Positions 1-10,994 of a DNA stretch of 64,000 nt are shown here, piece by piece. The position numbers and the translations under genes are program-made. Below the pieces are notes generated by a model. That model searched no databases. It saw only the letters and a program-made list of their open reading frames with translations, and was not told the origin of the DNA. Source of the DNA: Naegleria lovaniensis (lineage: Eukaryota; Heterolobosea; Eutetramitea; Acrasida; Naegleriidae); assembly GCF_003324165.1 (NCBI RefSeq), contig NW_025407853.1, positions 310,001 to 374,000 on the forward strand, written 5' to 3'. Positions within the stretch are counted from its first letter, which is position 1. Each line of letters starts with the position of its first letter.

Positions 1-3000
1 ATATACTTGACCGATTGACTCATAGCAACTCCAAAAAAGTTAACAATGGAAGGATGTCTCAAATCACTAAGCAGAGCTGCTTCCGTTTCAAATTCTTCGT
101 TATCTTGATTTGAATCGTTCGAATTGTCAAATTTCAAGCTCTTTAAGGCAACGTCAGTGCCAGACCATTTTCCTAAATAAACAATTCCTGAAAGTGTTTT
201 TTAAATTCTCATTGTTTCTACTACTACTACAACACTAATGACCACTTACCATTCGCACCTTCACCAATCTTTTTAATCACATCAATGCTATCTATTGGAA
301 TGATAAATGTATCTTTTTTCTGTGGTTTCTTGTCTTTCTTGCCTCCAGATCCACTCGAATCTGTAGGATCAATATACGAGTCCAGTAATTTCGTTTGTAA
401 ATCCGAAGAGAGTTCTATATGATCCTCTGAAAATATAAACTTTTTATCCAACAACTTCTTTTCAAGTTTCTTCTCTGCCTTTTCTCGTTGATTCAACCTT
501 CTCAATCGAGAAGCAATTCGCCATCCACAATATAATAACCCAATTCCAATAAATATTCCTAAAGCAAAAACCAAAAGAGATCCAACAACAATGAGTGGAA
601 TAATAATTGGCCATGCAACATCTTTTTGGCAAATTAAACGTGACGCAGAAATGGTTGAAAGAATAAATCCTGGTAGACAATCTTGTACATTGACCTCAAA
701 TGTCACACTCATGCTAGTTCCAGGGAATGCCACAGAGAAATTAAAATGTTTCACTGATTCATCTCTAATTTCAAAGTATAATCTTTCAATACTAATATTG
801 TTTCTTGAAAAGGAAACTGTTGACAACACGTCATCATTGACCATGAGTATTGGCTGTTGTTGAAGATTGGTAATGTTCTGACCAAAATAATCCACAATTC
901 CAAAATAAATGGAAATGACTTGGCCCGGATATAGACTCAGTTTTGACTCTCTCGTTTGTGTAGCGTTTTTGCTAAAAGACCATCCAGTGAGTGAAATAAA
1001 GGATGTCGCAACCTGATAATTGCCAACTTGAGACCCACGAATTTTGGTGAAATTCAAATATCTAAAAAGAGGTACAGATTGTTCAGAGTAAAAACAATGT
1101 CCTAAATAGGTTGCTGTGTTATCCATGCAATTCAAATTGAAACGAATGTCGTCATTAAATCCTGAATCCTTCTCTTTCAACATGTATACTGCTCCCCCAC
1201 GGATTGCTCTGTTTTGAATAAAATTGGTATTACCAATGTTGATGTAATCCATATCTTTCAAATAAATTGCTCCTCCATTTCCAGTCTTTCCAATGGTGAC
1301 TCCTGTCACTAAACGAGCCACGTTATTAGAAAATGTGCAATTATCAACTTCTGCAGAGCCCTGATTCAAGTATATGGCTCCTCCATTTGCAGCTGTATTG
1401 TCAATAAAAGTAGAGGAATAGATGTGAATGACATCTGCTTTTGGAATGTTCGCTGCCCCTCCATCTCCTCCTGAAACAGTATTGTTCATGAAAAGACAAC
1501 TCCATATTCGCACGACATTTCTTTCGACACCTGACGTAAATCGTACCAACTTGTTAATAAATATTCCTCCTCGGTTGTTAATAAAATTACTTTCTCGAAA
1601 GAATATCGTGTTCGCTTCATCAATATAAATAGCTCTCCTTGGACTACCAATAATATTGGTTTGATAAACGTAAACATAATCAGAGAGAACCATGTCAAAA
1701 ATTGCTCGACTGTCGGTTTCAAGAGGTGACACGTCCGTGTCGTAGATGTTATTGTGTTGAATAATGACGCTAACCACTCCCTTGACAGTAAATAAATTAT
1801 TGGAACCTGTGACATTACTGAATTGAATGACAAACTCATTTCCAAAACTAATTAACAATCGAGTGTTTGTGAGCGAGCATTGATGAAGGGCCACAAAACT
1901 GAACTTTTCCACATTAAATTCAGGAACATGATGGAGTGTGCAAAATTCCATGTGAACCGATGAGCCTGCTGATTGAATGCCTGTCGAACGATCCAGTGTG
2001 CATGCTGTAAATATGATACTAGTGGTATCGATAAAATCCAAAAAGCTATCAGAAATGATACTCTTTTCAAAGACCATTATGCCCTCTTTTGATGCCACGT
2101 TCATGGATGATAATTGAGAATGAACAATTCGCAAATTCGCTCCTCTTGATGAAATGATTACTGAAGCTTGTCTGCCAGGTCCATTCAAGGTACACGAGTT
2201 AATTTCTATTAAAGCATCGTCACTCACGGAATTGAATGACATGCCAATAAAAGTATCATAAAGTGTCAAGTTGTTAAAAGTCAATTTCACAACTTGTTGA
2301 GAATTTTTGATCAATCCTGCTCCTTGACAATGAACTTGTGGTCGTTGTTGATCCAGAGGCTCAAATGCAAACACATGAATTTCATACGTAAATTTTCCAC
2401 TCGATTCCTCAAGAGAATTATGACAATAATAGGATGAAGATACATTCGTCATGAGATAAAATTGAATTCGAATACGACCTGTCTGCTGTTGTAAGTTCTG
2501 TGTGACATCGCTCGTAACAAATGCCAATGCATGATCCATCAGAAAACATGGATCCAATGAGGAATTGCAATTCTTCATGTCGCCATCGTAGCGAACATTT
2601 TCATGAATATAAAACTTGAAGGTTTTTTGAATTGTCGGAGGAGTGGCAAACGTTCTAACTTGGAGTTGAATTTGGGAATGAGTGGTAAATCTACTTTTCG
2701 TTGTTCCGTCAACATTATCATCATTGTGTGGATATCTCGTTGTAAATATACTTGTTTTTGAAAGGTCGCTTCCACCTCTCTCCGAAATTGTTGAATCCAT
2801 GTTCCTTGTAAATTCCGGAATTTCGTTAGTAGTGATTGGAAAATTAGTTGGTTTTTGCGAGGAGGAGGAGGAGTCAAGTCTAAAAAATCGATTACTTTTA
2901 CGCGGAGAAGATGATGATGGTATTGATGATGTGGTCGGAGGTTGGTGTATTTCATAACTTTGAACATGTATTGGGAGAGCCAATAGGAATGTCAGAGCGA

Positions 3001-3157
3001 ACAACAAACACATCATTGCAAGAAGAAGAAAACTGAAGGATCTTGATAGGAATGTTTTTCGTTTCCTAGACACGAACGACCGAACACATGTTGTAGCGTT
3101 GTGGGATGTGAAGTCATGGCTCAACAACAGAGGCAGCCGGCCATTCGTCGTCAACAT
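1..3157 (-). CDS. Membrane receptor-like TKL protein kinase with beta-helix ectodomain (3' end outside window)
   Basis: Exons 250-3157 and <1-187, with a 62-nt GT-AG intron at 188-249 (GTAAGT donor). The open frame runs 12 codons further upstream, but only from a GTG, so the ATG at 3157 is preferred. A basic stretch precedes a hydrophobic signal or anchor segment near residues 41-62. A long extracellular region follows with repeated short strands and GGAIYL/GGAVYM motifs, typical of right-handed parallel beta-helix proteins. A transmembrane helix lies near residues 849-879, followed by a charged juxtamembrane stretch. The kinase glycine loop (KIGEGANGIVYLGKW) spans the splice, and the VALKSL lysine and a C-helix-like EFETEAALLSDLRHP segment are visible before the window edge. 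Known family: tyrosine-kinase-like receptor kinases of amoebae. The ligand is unknown, and the catalytic loop lies outside the window. Confidence 0.85.
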
Positions 3158-3274
3158 GATTTTTTCAATGACAGTTTGGCATTTTGTGTTCACGTTTTAA
3201 CAAAATTATTAAAATCTTGAATGACAACTATGATTTTCATTGTGAATTAAATTCATGTCGTTCTAACTAAAAAA

Positions 3275-4957
3275 TTACTTTTCAAATTTGAATATACAAT
3301 CTGAGAAAATATTCTTGCCATGCAATTCTTCATGCTCCTCCCAATGAACAAGTGTTTGTAATCGTTTTTTCAAATACTTCTCGTAAACGAATCCACGATG
3401 CTGATTTCTATTGAAAGCAATGCAATAAAACCAACCACCTGGAACGATTTCATTAGGGAGTGCAAGATGGCTCACAAAATCAAAACCTCTCAATTCATTC
3501 TCAAGGGCTTCCCAATCCAAAAGATACACAGACGGTGAGGTGCTGTAAAGTTTGGCAGGATCAAAACTTTTAACCACATCCCCGACAAAATACGTGTGTT
3601 TGGTTTTTCGAGCATCCATAGTGGTAAAATATGTTCCAATAGAAGTACATCCCATATCAACAATTTCCTTATTTTCGTTGGTTTTCCATGGTAACGAAAA
3701 TTTAGTGAGACCTGGATTGCCGTGTGGCTGGACAGAGCCAGTGGCTTGACCATTGCAATTATAACCACAGCTATTCGTGTTGAAATGTCACATCAAACAA
3801 AATATTATCACAATGATTTCAAATATCACATACCCAAAAACAGATCCATCATCCAATAGAAATATGTTTGTGTAAAACCCACTCTTCATATTTTTCACAG
3901 AACCAGGCAATTGAAAGTTCACTTGATAAATATCAGTTGTTCCAACAGGAAGTGAATGTTTTGATGGATTATGTTCATTCTCAGCAATTCCAAACAAGTT
4001 GCTTGTTCCATTTCCGAAACCATAATACTGTCCCTTTTTTGAAAAGAAGCTTATGGCAGGATTGCAACAGCTGATGAATTTCATTGGAATACCTGATAAG
4101 AAGTTGTTCTTAAGTATTCCATTAATCAAAATAGAACCATCAGAAAGCTCAACAACAAATCGCTCAGCGATAGGGCTTGTTGCAACTCTGACAATTGCAT
4201 GCTTGTACGTGAAGGTACACATTTTGTCTCCTACTTCTACTACCATCAGCTTATTCCTATCACGTGAAATCACCATCACAAAATCCATACTTGCATAATA
4301 CTCGTGAGGTTCAAAATTGTGAGTTCTAAAGTCTAGAGTTTTGTAACGCACTTCAGTTTGTACTACTTGTTCATAAAACAGACTCATTGACAAGATGTTG
4401 GAAATTTCAGTGCTGCCACCAATGTCACACGTTTGACAATCTAGAATTGTGTCAGATTTTTCAAGGGAAAGAATTTTGCTTTGAATTCCTGACGTGTTGT
4501 GGAAGGACTTATCAGGCAAGAACATGAGCCGTCCATATTCTAGTGTTATTACCATAAAAAAGATTCAATGATGGAATCAATAATAATATTTCAACAATAG
4601 AGTTCATGCCAGTACATAACATGGTAAGATCAATATCATTATCATCATCATTACTGAAAATTCAACAAGATCACCACACTCACCATCCACTGGAATCAAA
4701 GCTTTACCGACTCCCAATATTTGTATATATTTAAAATCAAACACCAAGATATGAAATTCATTGGTTGAAGGAAGCGTGAAAGGAATGTTCGTCCATGTAA
4801 ACGTTGAAGCCATCACACAAACATTGGATGCATCATGCGAAGTACTTGAACTCTTCTTCTCTTTGAGTGATAATTTTTCCAATTTCAATCTGGTCTTATC
4901 AAAACACGACTCGGAGCCTTCTTCTTCTTCATTATTATAACTTCTCGTGGACACCAT
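3275..4957 (-). CDS. RCC1-like beta-propeller protein
   Basis: Three exons: 4684-4957, 3834-4539 and 3275-3770. Introns at 4540-4683 (GTGAGT donor) and 3771-3833 (GTATGT donor) join in frame to give 491 residues. The protein starts at an ATG and has an acidic, lysine-rich N-terminus. It then shows degenerate propeller blades with the typical rhythm of a short strand, a DGSI/DGSV turn and a G-rich closing strand, as in LSDGSILING, YYGFGNGTSNLFG and LLDDGSVFG. The RCC1 fold is inferred from this pattern. The canonical residues are poorly kept, so a kelch or other propeller is possible. The C-terminal 120 residues match nothing I recognise. Its 3' end is about 90 bp from the start of the kinase gene at 3157. 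Confidence 0.7.
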
Positions 4958-5019
4958 TTTTTATTCAACGGTTTTTGATCTTTTTACAATGACGAACCAT
5001 TCATACTTTTTAGGATAAC

Positions 5020-5829
5020 TCATTCTTCCATGTCATGATCGGGTGATGAATTGATTATCGTGAATGGTTCAAGAAAGGTTTTCGTCGTGCTTTTTTCAGC
5101 AATTTCTACTGCCAAAGACAAAATCATTTCATTGGCTTGTTCAATGAATCGAAGCAACTCGAGCCGTTCCCAAGTGAGCATGGAATGTCGTGTGAAGGTT
5201 GATAAAGTGCTGTGGCAACTAGCACATGATACAGACTCCATGATATTCGAGTCAATCTCTTTCAAAATGTCGAGACTTCCACCAATGGCCATACTTGCAG
5301 TTCGAAGTTGGTGTGAAACGTGCATGGTGATCGCCATGGAGTCTGCTTCTTCATCGTTGTAGGACCACACGCATGGAAACAGTTCGGATACGAGAGCCTC
5401 CAACCAACTCCACCAATATTCATATTCACTCCATCGCAACCATCGCCACTGCCATGAACATTCCCAATCATTTCTCTTATACAAGGTAAAAACAGTAGAA
5501 ACCAGAACTGCTAAAAGCATGATAATCAACACCACCACAAGAATCAATGCCATTAACGTTGTGCTCTTCCATGCATCATCATCATTATCCTCATGATCCA
5601 ACTGAATCATCCTATTGCATCCATGATCATTGTATTCATTCTCAGACCGCCACTTGCTCCATACATATTGAATGGTGGTTGTGATGGCTCGAGTCGTACA
5701 GTTACCAATACTCATTCTCTCTGTCCATTCAATGCTTCCCTTGTTCGTGAATTGTTTTTCTTTCGTTGTTGTCATCAAAGGTGAGTGCGTTTGGTTGTTG
5801 AAAACAAACTGTTGGTACACGGAGCGCAT
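5020..5829 (-). CDS. Membrane histidine-kinase fragment: DHp domain without ATPase domain
   Basis: A 269-residue product from the ATG at 5829; the frame extends six codons upstream only from a GTG, with a TGA just before. It has a short N-terminal part with possible N-glycosylation sites, then one strong transmembrane helix near residues 92-117. Next comes a strikingly Trp/Tyr-rich juxtamembrane stretch, then an H-box, SHQLRTASMAIGG, with the phospho-accepting His near residue 173. This matches the histidine-kinase consensus SHELRTPLNAI except that Pro is replaced by Ala. A second helix follows, ending in LEPFTI, which is where the HATPase domain normally begins; here the protein stops after 14 more residues. 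It therefore cannot phosphorylate itself by the usual mechanism. It may act as an HPt-like phosphotransfer unit, a dimerisation partner or a decaying gene. Confidence 0.6.
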   Translation of the reverse strand: MRSVYQQFVFNNQTHSPLMTTTKEKQFTNKGSIEWTERMSIGNCTTRAITTTIQYVWSKWRSENEYNDHGCNRMIQLDHEDNDDDAWKSTTLMALILVVVLIIMLLAVLVSTVFTLYKRNDWECSWQWRWLRWSEYEYWWSWLEALVSELFPCVWSYNDEEADSMAITMHVSHQLRTASMAIGGSLDILKEIDSNIMESVSCASCHSTLSTFTRHSMLTWERLELLRFIEQANEMILSLAVEIAEKSTTKTFLEPFTIINSSPDHDMEE

Positions 5830-6593
5830 TTGATCGCAAATATTCACAATAAGGTATCAAGATAGTACTGTTTGGTGGATGGGATGATTGCGGCCATCAT
5901 TTCCGTACACAATCTGATACGCTGGATCTATTCCTCACCATCCGTATTCAACAAGAAGAGAGCCGCTTAGACACACGTGTGTTGAGCATATGCAAAGAAT
6001 ATCTTTCAATTAAGGAAAGGAGTATTGGTCAAAATAGTCCACGCTCAATATATGGAAATATGAAAACAGGTAGTGATGCAGAGGCCTTCTTCAATCATAC
6101 ATTTACGACAAATGGGTGAAGTCCGTTCGACTCAACTTCAGACAATGGATCAGTCATCCGTTGCATTCCGTGCATGCATAGATCACGACTGTTCTGTTTT
6201 CTTACGGACTTTCTGTTAGTCCAACCGCGCCAGACAGTAAGGATTCTCGTTATCGTAGAACAACAGATTGAAAATATGTTGAGTATGCATACTCAACTTG
6301 TCAATTTTACTTTCAATTAACATGTATAATAACCCTTTCTATTCACAAGAATTGCAAGAATATACCAGTACAACGGTCTTTGAAAAGTTGTTGTGTTGAT
6401 GGAAAGAATTGATATACAGGGCGAGAAAGATTATCAATTTGCCTTCCTTAGATACAAGGTTCTGACAAGAAAACAAAGGTAGGATCATAAAGAATTCCAT
6501 TGGGCATAACATGCCAACAACATTACATATCATTACATTCAAGCAGATCAAGAGGTGTTTTAATCTCCTCACAAATTTATGAAAACTATTCTA
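5830..6593. other. Gene-poor interval
   Basis: About 760 bp between the histidine-kinase fragment start and the 3' end of the next gene. Only short open frames are present, none with recognisable protein features. It probably holds the promoter of the kinase fragment and the 3' UTR of the gene at 6594-7568. Confidence 0.5.
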
Positions 6594-7568
6594 TTACTTC
6601 TTTTCATACATGACCACATAAATCAAGTTTGAGGTATCTCTTGTATTGGCCACATTGACCACACGTATCTTGCTCGAGTATGTATTCAACCATTGTGTGA
6701 CCTTTTCTGTGATTTTTATCGTGCAACTCATCATGTTATGTTTCGAAATGCAAGGAACTGTAAATGTTTTGCTAGCAAAGAAACCGCTTGGCAACGAATC
6801 CAAATAATGTGCATCCGAGTAAGCATTGACACCCAATCTCATGTTGAATTTTCCAACATGTTCTTTCAATGTTTGATCCTTATAAAAATCAAAGGAATAC
6901 AAATTGGGTTCAGCTGTCTTTTTCAAGAAATCACTCAATGTAAAGCTAGGAGAGAAGGCAATCAGAATTTTCTGAACATCCAACAAGCCAGATTTAACCT
7001 TTTTGAGCACAAAATGAATGGTGAAATTATCAGGACTCATGGATGGATCGTTCTGAATGATCGTGTCAATATTATCAATGAAGCAAGCACTCTTTTCAAA
7101 AGCTCCCTGATGAGTCTTGGAATCGGCTCGATAGGTCATGGACACACTCAATTCCCTACCGACCCGATGAACCACGGTTGGATTGGCCTTGTGTTGAATC
7201 ATGACATCGAGACAGACCCGAGTCGAGGTGGTTCCGAGTTGAGTCGGATGGACCAAATGACCATCCAATGGAATGCACTCTAAGCTGTACGTTCCAGAGG
7301 TGATGATCTGATTGGCTTTAATGGGATCCAAGGGTTGTGAAGAGGAGCTGCTTCCCAAGTCTTTCAGAGCTTCAGCCCAAGAATCGAGCAAGGAAGGAGT
7401 TTGTTGTTTGTTTTGTACGATCAAGGGAGTGGTGTTGTTGGAAGAGTTCATCATGGAATGACTTGATGATGTCAAAGGAAATTGGGGTGGTGGTAGTTCT
7501 TGACTAGTTTCCAATGATGCATAGGTTCCGACGTGAGTATCCACCGAGTGGTACATGGCTGGATTCAT
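6594..7568 (-). CDS. Hypothetical protein, 324 residues
   Basis: An intronless ATG-started frame. The first 75 residues are Ser/Thr/Pro/Gln-rich and look disordered. From about residue 60 on it looks globular, with alternating strands and conserved-looking aromatic and hydrophobic positions (for example FTIHFVLKKVKSG, KILIAFSPSFTLSDF and LYSFDFYKD). No signal peptide, transmembrane segment or known motif is visible, and I do not recognise the family. The same frame stays open for at least 40 codons upstream of this ATG without another ATG, so a spliced upstream exon or an N-terminal extension is possible. A 31-codon ORF in another frame ends exactly on this start codon (see 7565-7660). Confidence 0.6.
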   Translation of the reverse strand: MNPAMYHSVDTHVGTYASLETSQELPPPQFPLTSSSHSMMNSSNNTTPLIVQNKQQTPSLLDSWAEALKDLGSSSSSQPLDPIKANQIITSGTYSLECIPLDGHLVHPTQLGTTSTRVCLDVMIQHKANPTVVHRVGRELSVSMTYRADSKTHQGAFEKSACFIDNIDTIIQNDPSMSPDNFTIHFVLKKVKSGLLDVQKILIAFSPSFTLSDFLKKTAEPNLYSFDFYKDQTLKEHVGKFNMRLGVNAYSDAHYLDSLPSGFFASKTFTVPCISKHNMMSCTIKITEKVTQWLNTYSSKIRVVNVANTRDTSNLIYVVMYEKK

Positions 7569-7660
7569 ATTAGAGGATGATGGAAAGTTGGGATTTGGAT
7601 AGGTGCGTCCTCTTCTAATTTGATATTGGTTTGAGTGGGTTGTTGTGGATTGGACATCAT
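7565..7660 (-). promoter_or_regulatory. Upstream ORF overlapping the main start codon by ATGA
   Basis: A 31-codon ORF starting with two consecutive ATGs. Its TGA stop shares bases with the ATG of the downstream gene (ATGA overlap). The peptide is Pro/Gln-rich. No GT-AG intron can be placed inside it. It may couple translation by termination-reinitiation. Alternatively, a one-base indel may have split the true N-terminus from the main frame. Confidence 0.4.
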
Positions 7661-7822
7661 GACGTTTTTTTTGTGTTCCAACTAAGAAAGTGACTTTGCA
7701 AAAGAAACGAATTGGAGAGTCATGTTGGATTCCATTTCAGGAACCTCAACCAGCCTTGGTCAAAGTCCCTTGTCTAATTCCCTACTACAAATATATTTAT
7801 TAACACAACAAAAATAATGTAA

Positions 7823-7893
7823 GGCGGTTTAGCACAGGGGCAGTGCATCAGTCTTGTAAACTGAGGGTCCAGGGTTCGATTCCCTGAATCGCC
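7823..7893 (+). tRNA. tRNA-Thr (anticodon TGT)
   Basis: A 71-nt cloverleaf. The acceptor stem GGCGGTT pairs with AATCGCC (one G-T). The D stem GCAC pairs with GTGC, and the anticodon stem TCAGT pairs with ACTGA around loop CTTGTAA (anticodon TGT, reading ACA). The T stem CAGGG pairs with CCCTG around TTCGATT. The internal A and B boxes (GGTTCGATTCC) are intact, and there is no intron. CCA is not encoded, as expected for a nuclear eukaryotic tRNA. Confidence 0.95.
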
Positions 7894-7905
7894 TTAACTT
7901 TTGAC

Positions 7906-7911
7906 TTTTTT
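7906..7911 (+). terminator. RNA polymerase III T-run terminator
   Basis: Six consecutive T residues, 12 bp after the tRNA-Thr acceptor stem; this is the usual Pol III stop signal. Confidence 0.8.
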
Positions 7912-8873
7912 CATTTTAATTATTTGAGACTTTTTCACTTTTGCCGTCTCTCCAAAAAGCTGGGCTCAATTCTAACAGCAGATCGGAAATCGCACATATG
8001 AAACATATTTGACGAAAACCTCCTCGTTGAAGATGGAACATCCTTTCCTTAAACAAAATTGTGTGTTATCCTTTAATCAACACTTTGTTGCTCCTCAGTT
8101 GAAGGTCAGCATTCAGAAAGTTGCTTGTTGAAACAACGCTTTGTTCGAAATCGATGCTAATTCTCATCCCAACAGCTGTTATTTACATTTTAAATCGATG
8201 TGACAAGTCAATGATCATGCTACTGTCACATGTTATTTCCTATCACATACCTTTTTGTTGCCGACTTGTCGATAAACGTTGAAGGGGTGTCAACCCAGCA
8301 ATTATCCACTTGGTTATTTCAATCATGTTCATTTCATCCAACGGTGCAATGCGCATCTCTCTTCTCGTATTCTCTTGTTCTTACTTTTTTACAAAAACAC
8401 AACAATACCAATTAAGGTGAGGGATGACAGCAACAATTCGACTTAAATGTAGAAAAAGATGCAACACTAATATTCCATTGCACCTTGGGTATCATGAATG
8501 AGACGTTCCTTCCGTTCATTCCATACCTTTTGGTGCAAATGCATTACCATAAAAATACCAACGAATATAATTGACCAACGTTTGGAATGAGAGAGAGAGA
8601 CGCTTATTCTTTTGCGAGAATGTGGATATTGCAGACGACGAATAATAACCGTCGAAACACACTCTCTCAGGGAATTAACGAGAGGAAAAAAACAACCTCA
8701 TATACTCCCATCGTTGAACCCTCATCATTGCTCCTTCGCTCTCAGAACGCGGTGCATTCAACACAAACCAACTGTAAATTATTCTGCAGTGATCCGAGTA
8801 CAATACATGCAGAGTTGGAATAACCAATTAATTGGCCAACCTCAACAACAACAACGAGACCTCCAACCTCACT
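7912..8873. other. Gene-poor interval upstream of the receiver-like gene
   Basis: About 960 bp after the tRNA. Several short plus-strand open frames (for example 8587-8823) have no recognisable domains and a composition like noncoding DNA. I see no second tRNA, repeat or structured RNA here. Confidence 0.45.
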
Positions 8874-9920
8874 ATGAAATTTCTCTTTAAAGATCATTTG
8901 GAAATGACAAGGTATTTTGTATTGATCCCTAGCCGAGAATTTAGAACTAGAAATAGCTCTCCAAGTATTTTTCGTAATATAGAAGCGAATGATCCTCCCA
9001 ATGATGATGAAGATGTTGATGATGGAAACTTACACCAAGACAACAATACCACTCTCTCTTGCCAATGCCCCTTTATCATCCTTTTAAACGATTCTTCCTT
9101 CCTTCCCAAGCTTCAAGAATTTCTCTTGCACTTCCTTCTCCTCTTTCAAACCACCATGTATTTACTCCTTTCAATCCTCAAACAATTTTTTCGAGCTCTT
9201 TTTCTGAATTCCTCCGCAATTTCATCATGTTCGCAGTTTCGTTTTTTTAAACTCAAGAAGACGAATAGTCAAACTTCCATTTCTTTGCAAGAAGTCTCTC
9301 CAGAATTGAGTTCTCACTCGTTCCTGCAGGCTGGTGACGCTCAAGAGTCGCTGCCAGCTGTCAAGGTCGAAAAGATTGCAACTTACACACAAATGCAAAA
9401 CACTCATGAAGGACCACCACACAAAACGAAATCCAAATTGAAAATTCTCATTGCAGAATCGAACACGATTCATCGAATGGTATTGATTAAACTGTTGAAA
9501 CTTCTCGGACAAGATATTGAATTAAGCATGAATGATGGAAAACAATTACTCGATCAGACCAACCACAACCTTCGAGAGATTGATATCGTATTCTTGGATG
9601 AACACATTCTTGAAAAGCATCCTTCAGAAACTTGGCAATTTCTTCATCTTGTTCAGAATACACATACCAAAATTGTTTTATTTTCAAAGGGTGTGAGCAA
9701 TTATTCCAAACAACAAGAAGAAGAAAACAAATCTCGTTCAACAAGCACGAGTTCGATCACTCGTCCAAGTAGTGAACACTTGTTATTTACAACCATACGA
9801 AAGAAGCCAAAAACCATTGAAGAACTGGATCAAGTCATTCGAGAGGTTCATTCGAAAGGGTCGACGACAACTTCTCATGATGGTTGCATCTCAGAACATT
9901 GCTTTCTGAATAAACGATGA
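8874..9920 (+). CDS. Protein with degenerate response-regulator receiver domain
   Basis: A 348-residue product from the ATG at 8874; the frame opens slightly earlier only at a TTG. The N-terminus carries the motif MTRYFVLIPS. A hydrophobic segment near residues 80-115 may be membrane-associated. From about residue 189 the protein reads like a receiver (REC) domain. KILIAESNTIHRM corresponds to the usual ILVVDDN acidic pocket, here Glu195-Ser196. DIVFLDEHI contains the phospho-acceptor Asp at about residue 242. IVLFS supplies the conserved Ser/Thr near 271. After a roughly 35-residue Ser-rich insertion, IRKKPKTIEELDQ supplies the Lys-Pro pair. Acceptor Asp, Ser and Lys are kept, so phosphorylation is possible, but the acidic pocket is altered. 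The histidine-kinase fragment about 3 kb away is a possible partner by location only. Confidence 0.55.
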   Translation: MKFLFKDHLEMTRYFVLIPSREFRTRNSSPSIFRNIEANDPPNDDEDVDDGNLHQDNNTTLSCQCPFIILLNDSSFLPKLQEFLLHFLLLFQTTMYLLLSILKQFFRALFLNSSAISSCSQFRFFKLKKTNSQTSISLQEVSPELSSHSFLQAGDAQESLPAVKVEKIATYTQMQNTHEGPPHKTKSKLKILIAESNTIHRMVLIKLLKLLGQDIELSMNDGKQLLDQTNHNLREIDIVFLDEHILEKHPSETWQFLHLVQNTHTKIVLFSKGVSNYSKQQEEENKSRSTSTSSITRPSSEHLLFTTIRKKPKTIEELDQVIREVHSKGSTTTSHDGCISEHCFLNKR

Positions 9921-10388
9921 TGCTTGTATACACATTGATATGGATTGGAACGTAAGGACTTGGCAATTCCCCATCTATATAAGGATCAAGTCTGTGTTGT
10001 CTCTTTTTGCATCAAATTGAAACAACATCATCTTTACTTTTCCAAACGTACAGTTCAGGTGTAACATTCCAATTTAAGACTAATAAAAACCAAGAGAGAC
10101 ATATTGTAGACAAATGGTTCAATCGGTTCCATCCTGATCCCTTCGATTGAAATATCCCATTATCCAATTCCAACCCGTTTTTTTCGAAAATGTTCATAAA
10201 AGGTGGACAGACACTAATGTATGTGAGGACTTTCGGTGAGTGCCTCAAAATTAGTAAATATTCAACTTTGCCCATACCATTGACTGCCATCAGAAATGTT
10301 CACACCTCTATTCTCGTATAGGGGATGATGAGGAGTAAATGGAGTTGCATTATGCAACACGAAATAAAAACACCTCACACCAACCACC
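9921..10388. other. Intergenic interval
   Basis: About 470 bp between two same-strand receiver-like genes. Only short open frames without features are present. I see nothing else to support. Confidence 0.45.
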
Positions 10389-10936
10389 ATGAAGAAACAC
10401 AACCACAATAAAAAACAAACCTCAATTCGTACACATTCTAGTAGAGAACAGGCTTCCATGCGATACTTTGTTTTGTGTCCAAGTGTGCAACAGCGAAAAC
10501 TGCAAGAACAGCAAATCATGATAACACCATCTCGCCCAACAGAAACATCATGTTCTCATTCACCACCAACATCAAGGAAAATAACATCCCATGAACAACC
10601 AATCAAAATTTCTTCTAACGTCTCCAAAACCACAGTCAAAGTACAACAAAAATCTCCCTCCTCGGGAAGCTCATTACCGTCGGCTCCTGTGACAATCAAG
10701 AAAAACAGCAAGGGCAACATGATCAATTTTTGGTCCTCGAATTCCTTAATGATGATTTTGATTTTGTTTTCAACATTATTACTATGTTCAAGCTAAATAA
10801 TGTGAGTGGCAATAAGGGTGATGAGTTTGAGCTCATGATCAAGCTTAAATCATTGCCTGCAGAGAGACAAATTCTGACTTGCATGTACCAAAGTTGTCGT
10901 TGTCGACAAATGACCCAGTGTTATTGTTCGAAATAA
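10389..10936 (+). CDS. Small protein with receiver-domain remnant, spliced or frameshifted
   Basis: The first frame starts at the ATG at 10389. The part with recognisable sequence lies in another frame, ending at 10936. A 68-nt intron at 10641-10708 (GTACAA donor, AACAG acceptor) would join them in frame, but the donor is weak. The N-terminal motif SMRYFVLCPS resembles MTRYFVLIPS of the upstream gene, which suggests a tandem duplicate. A middle Ser/Pro/Lys-rich region follows. The end contains a stretch like the core of a receiver domain (DDFDFVFNIITM, then GDEFELMIKLKSLP), but the expected phospho-acceptor Asp is absent and the first half of the domain is missing. It may be a pseudogene. Confidence 0.35.
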
Positions 10937-10994
10937 CTCAATTTGCGTCATCTTTGACATTCAACACAGTTTGATAAATTAATTGTTTTTATTA

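Noticed and set aside
8587-8890. Two overlapping short plus-strand frames upstream of the receiver-like gene
   Set aside because: No recognisable motif, composition typical of noncoding sequence, and no splice pair that clearly joins them to the gene at 8874.
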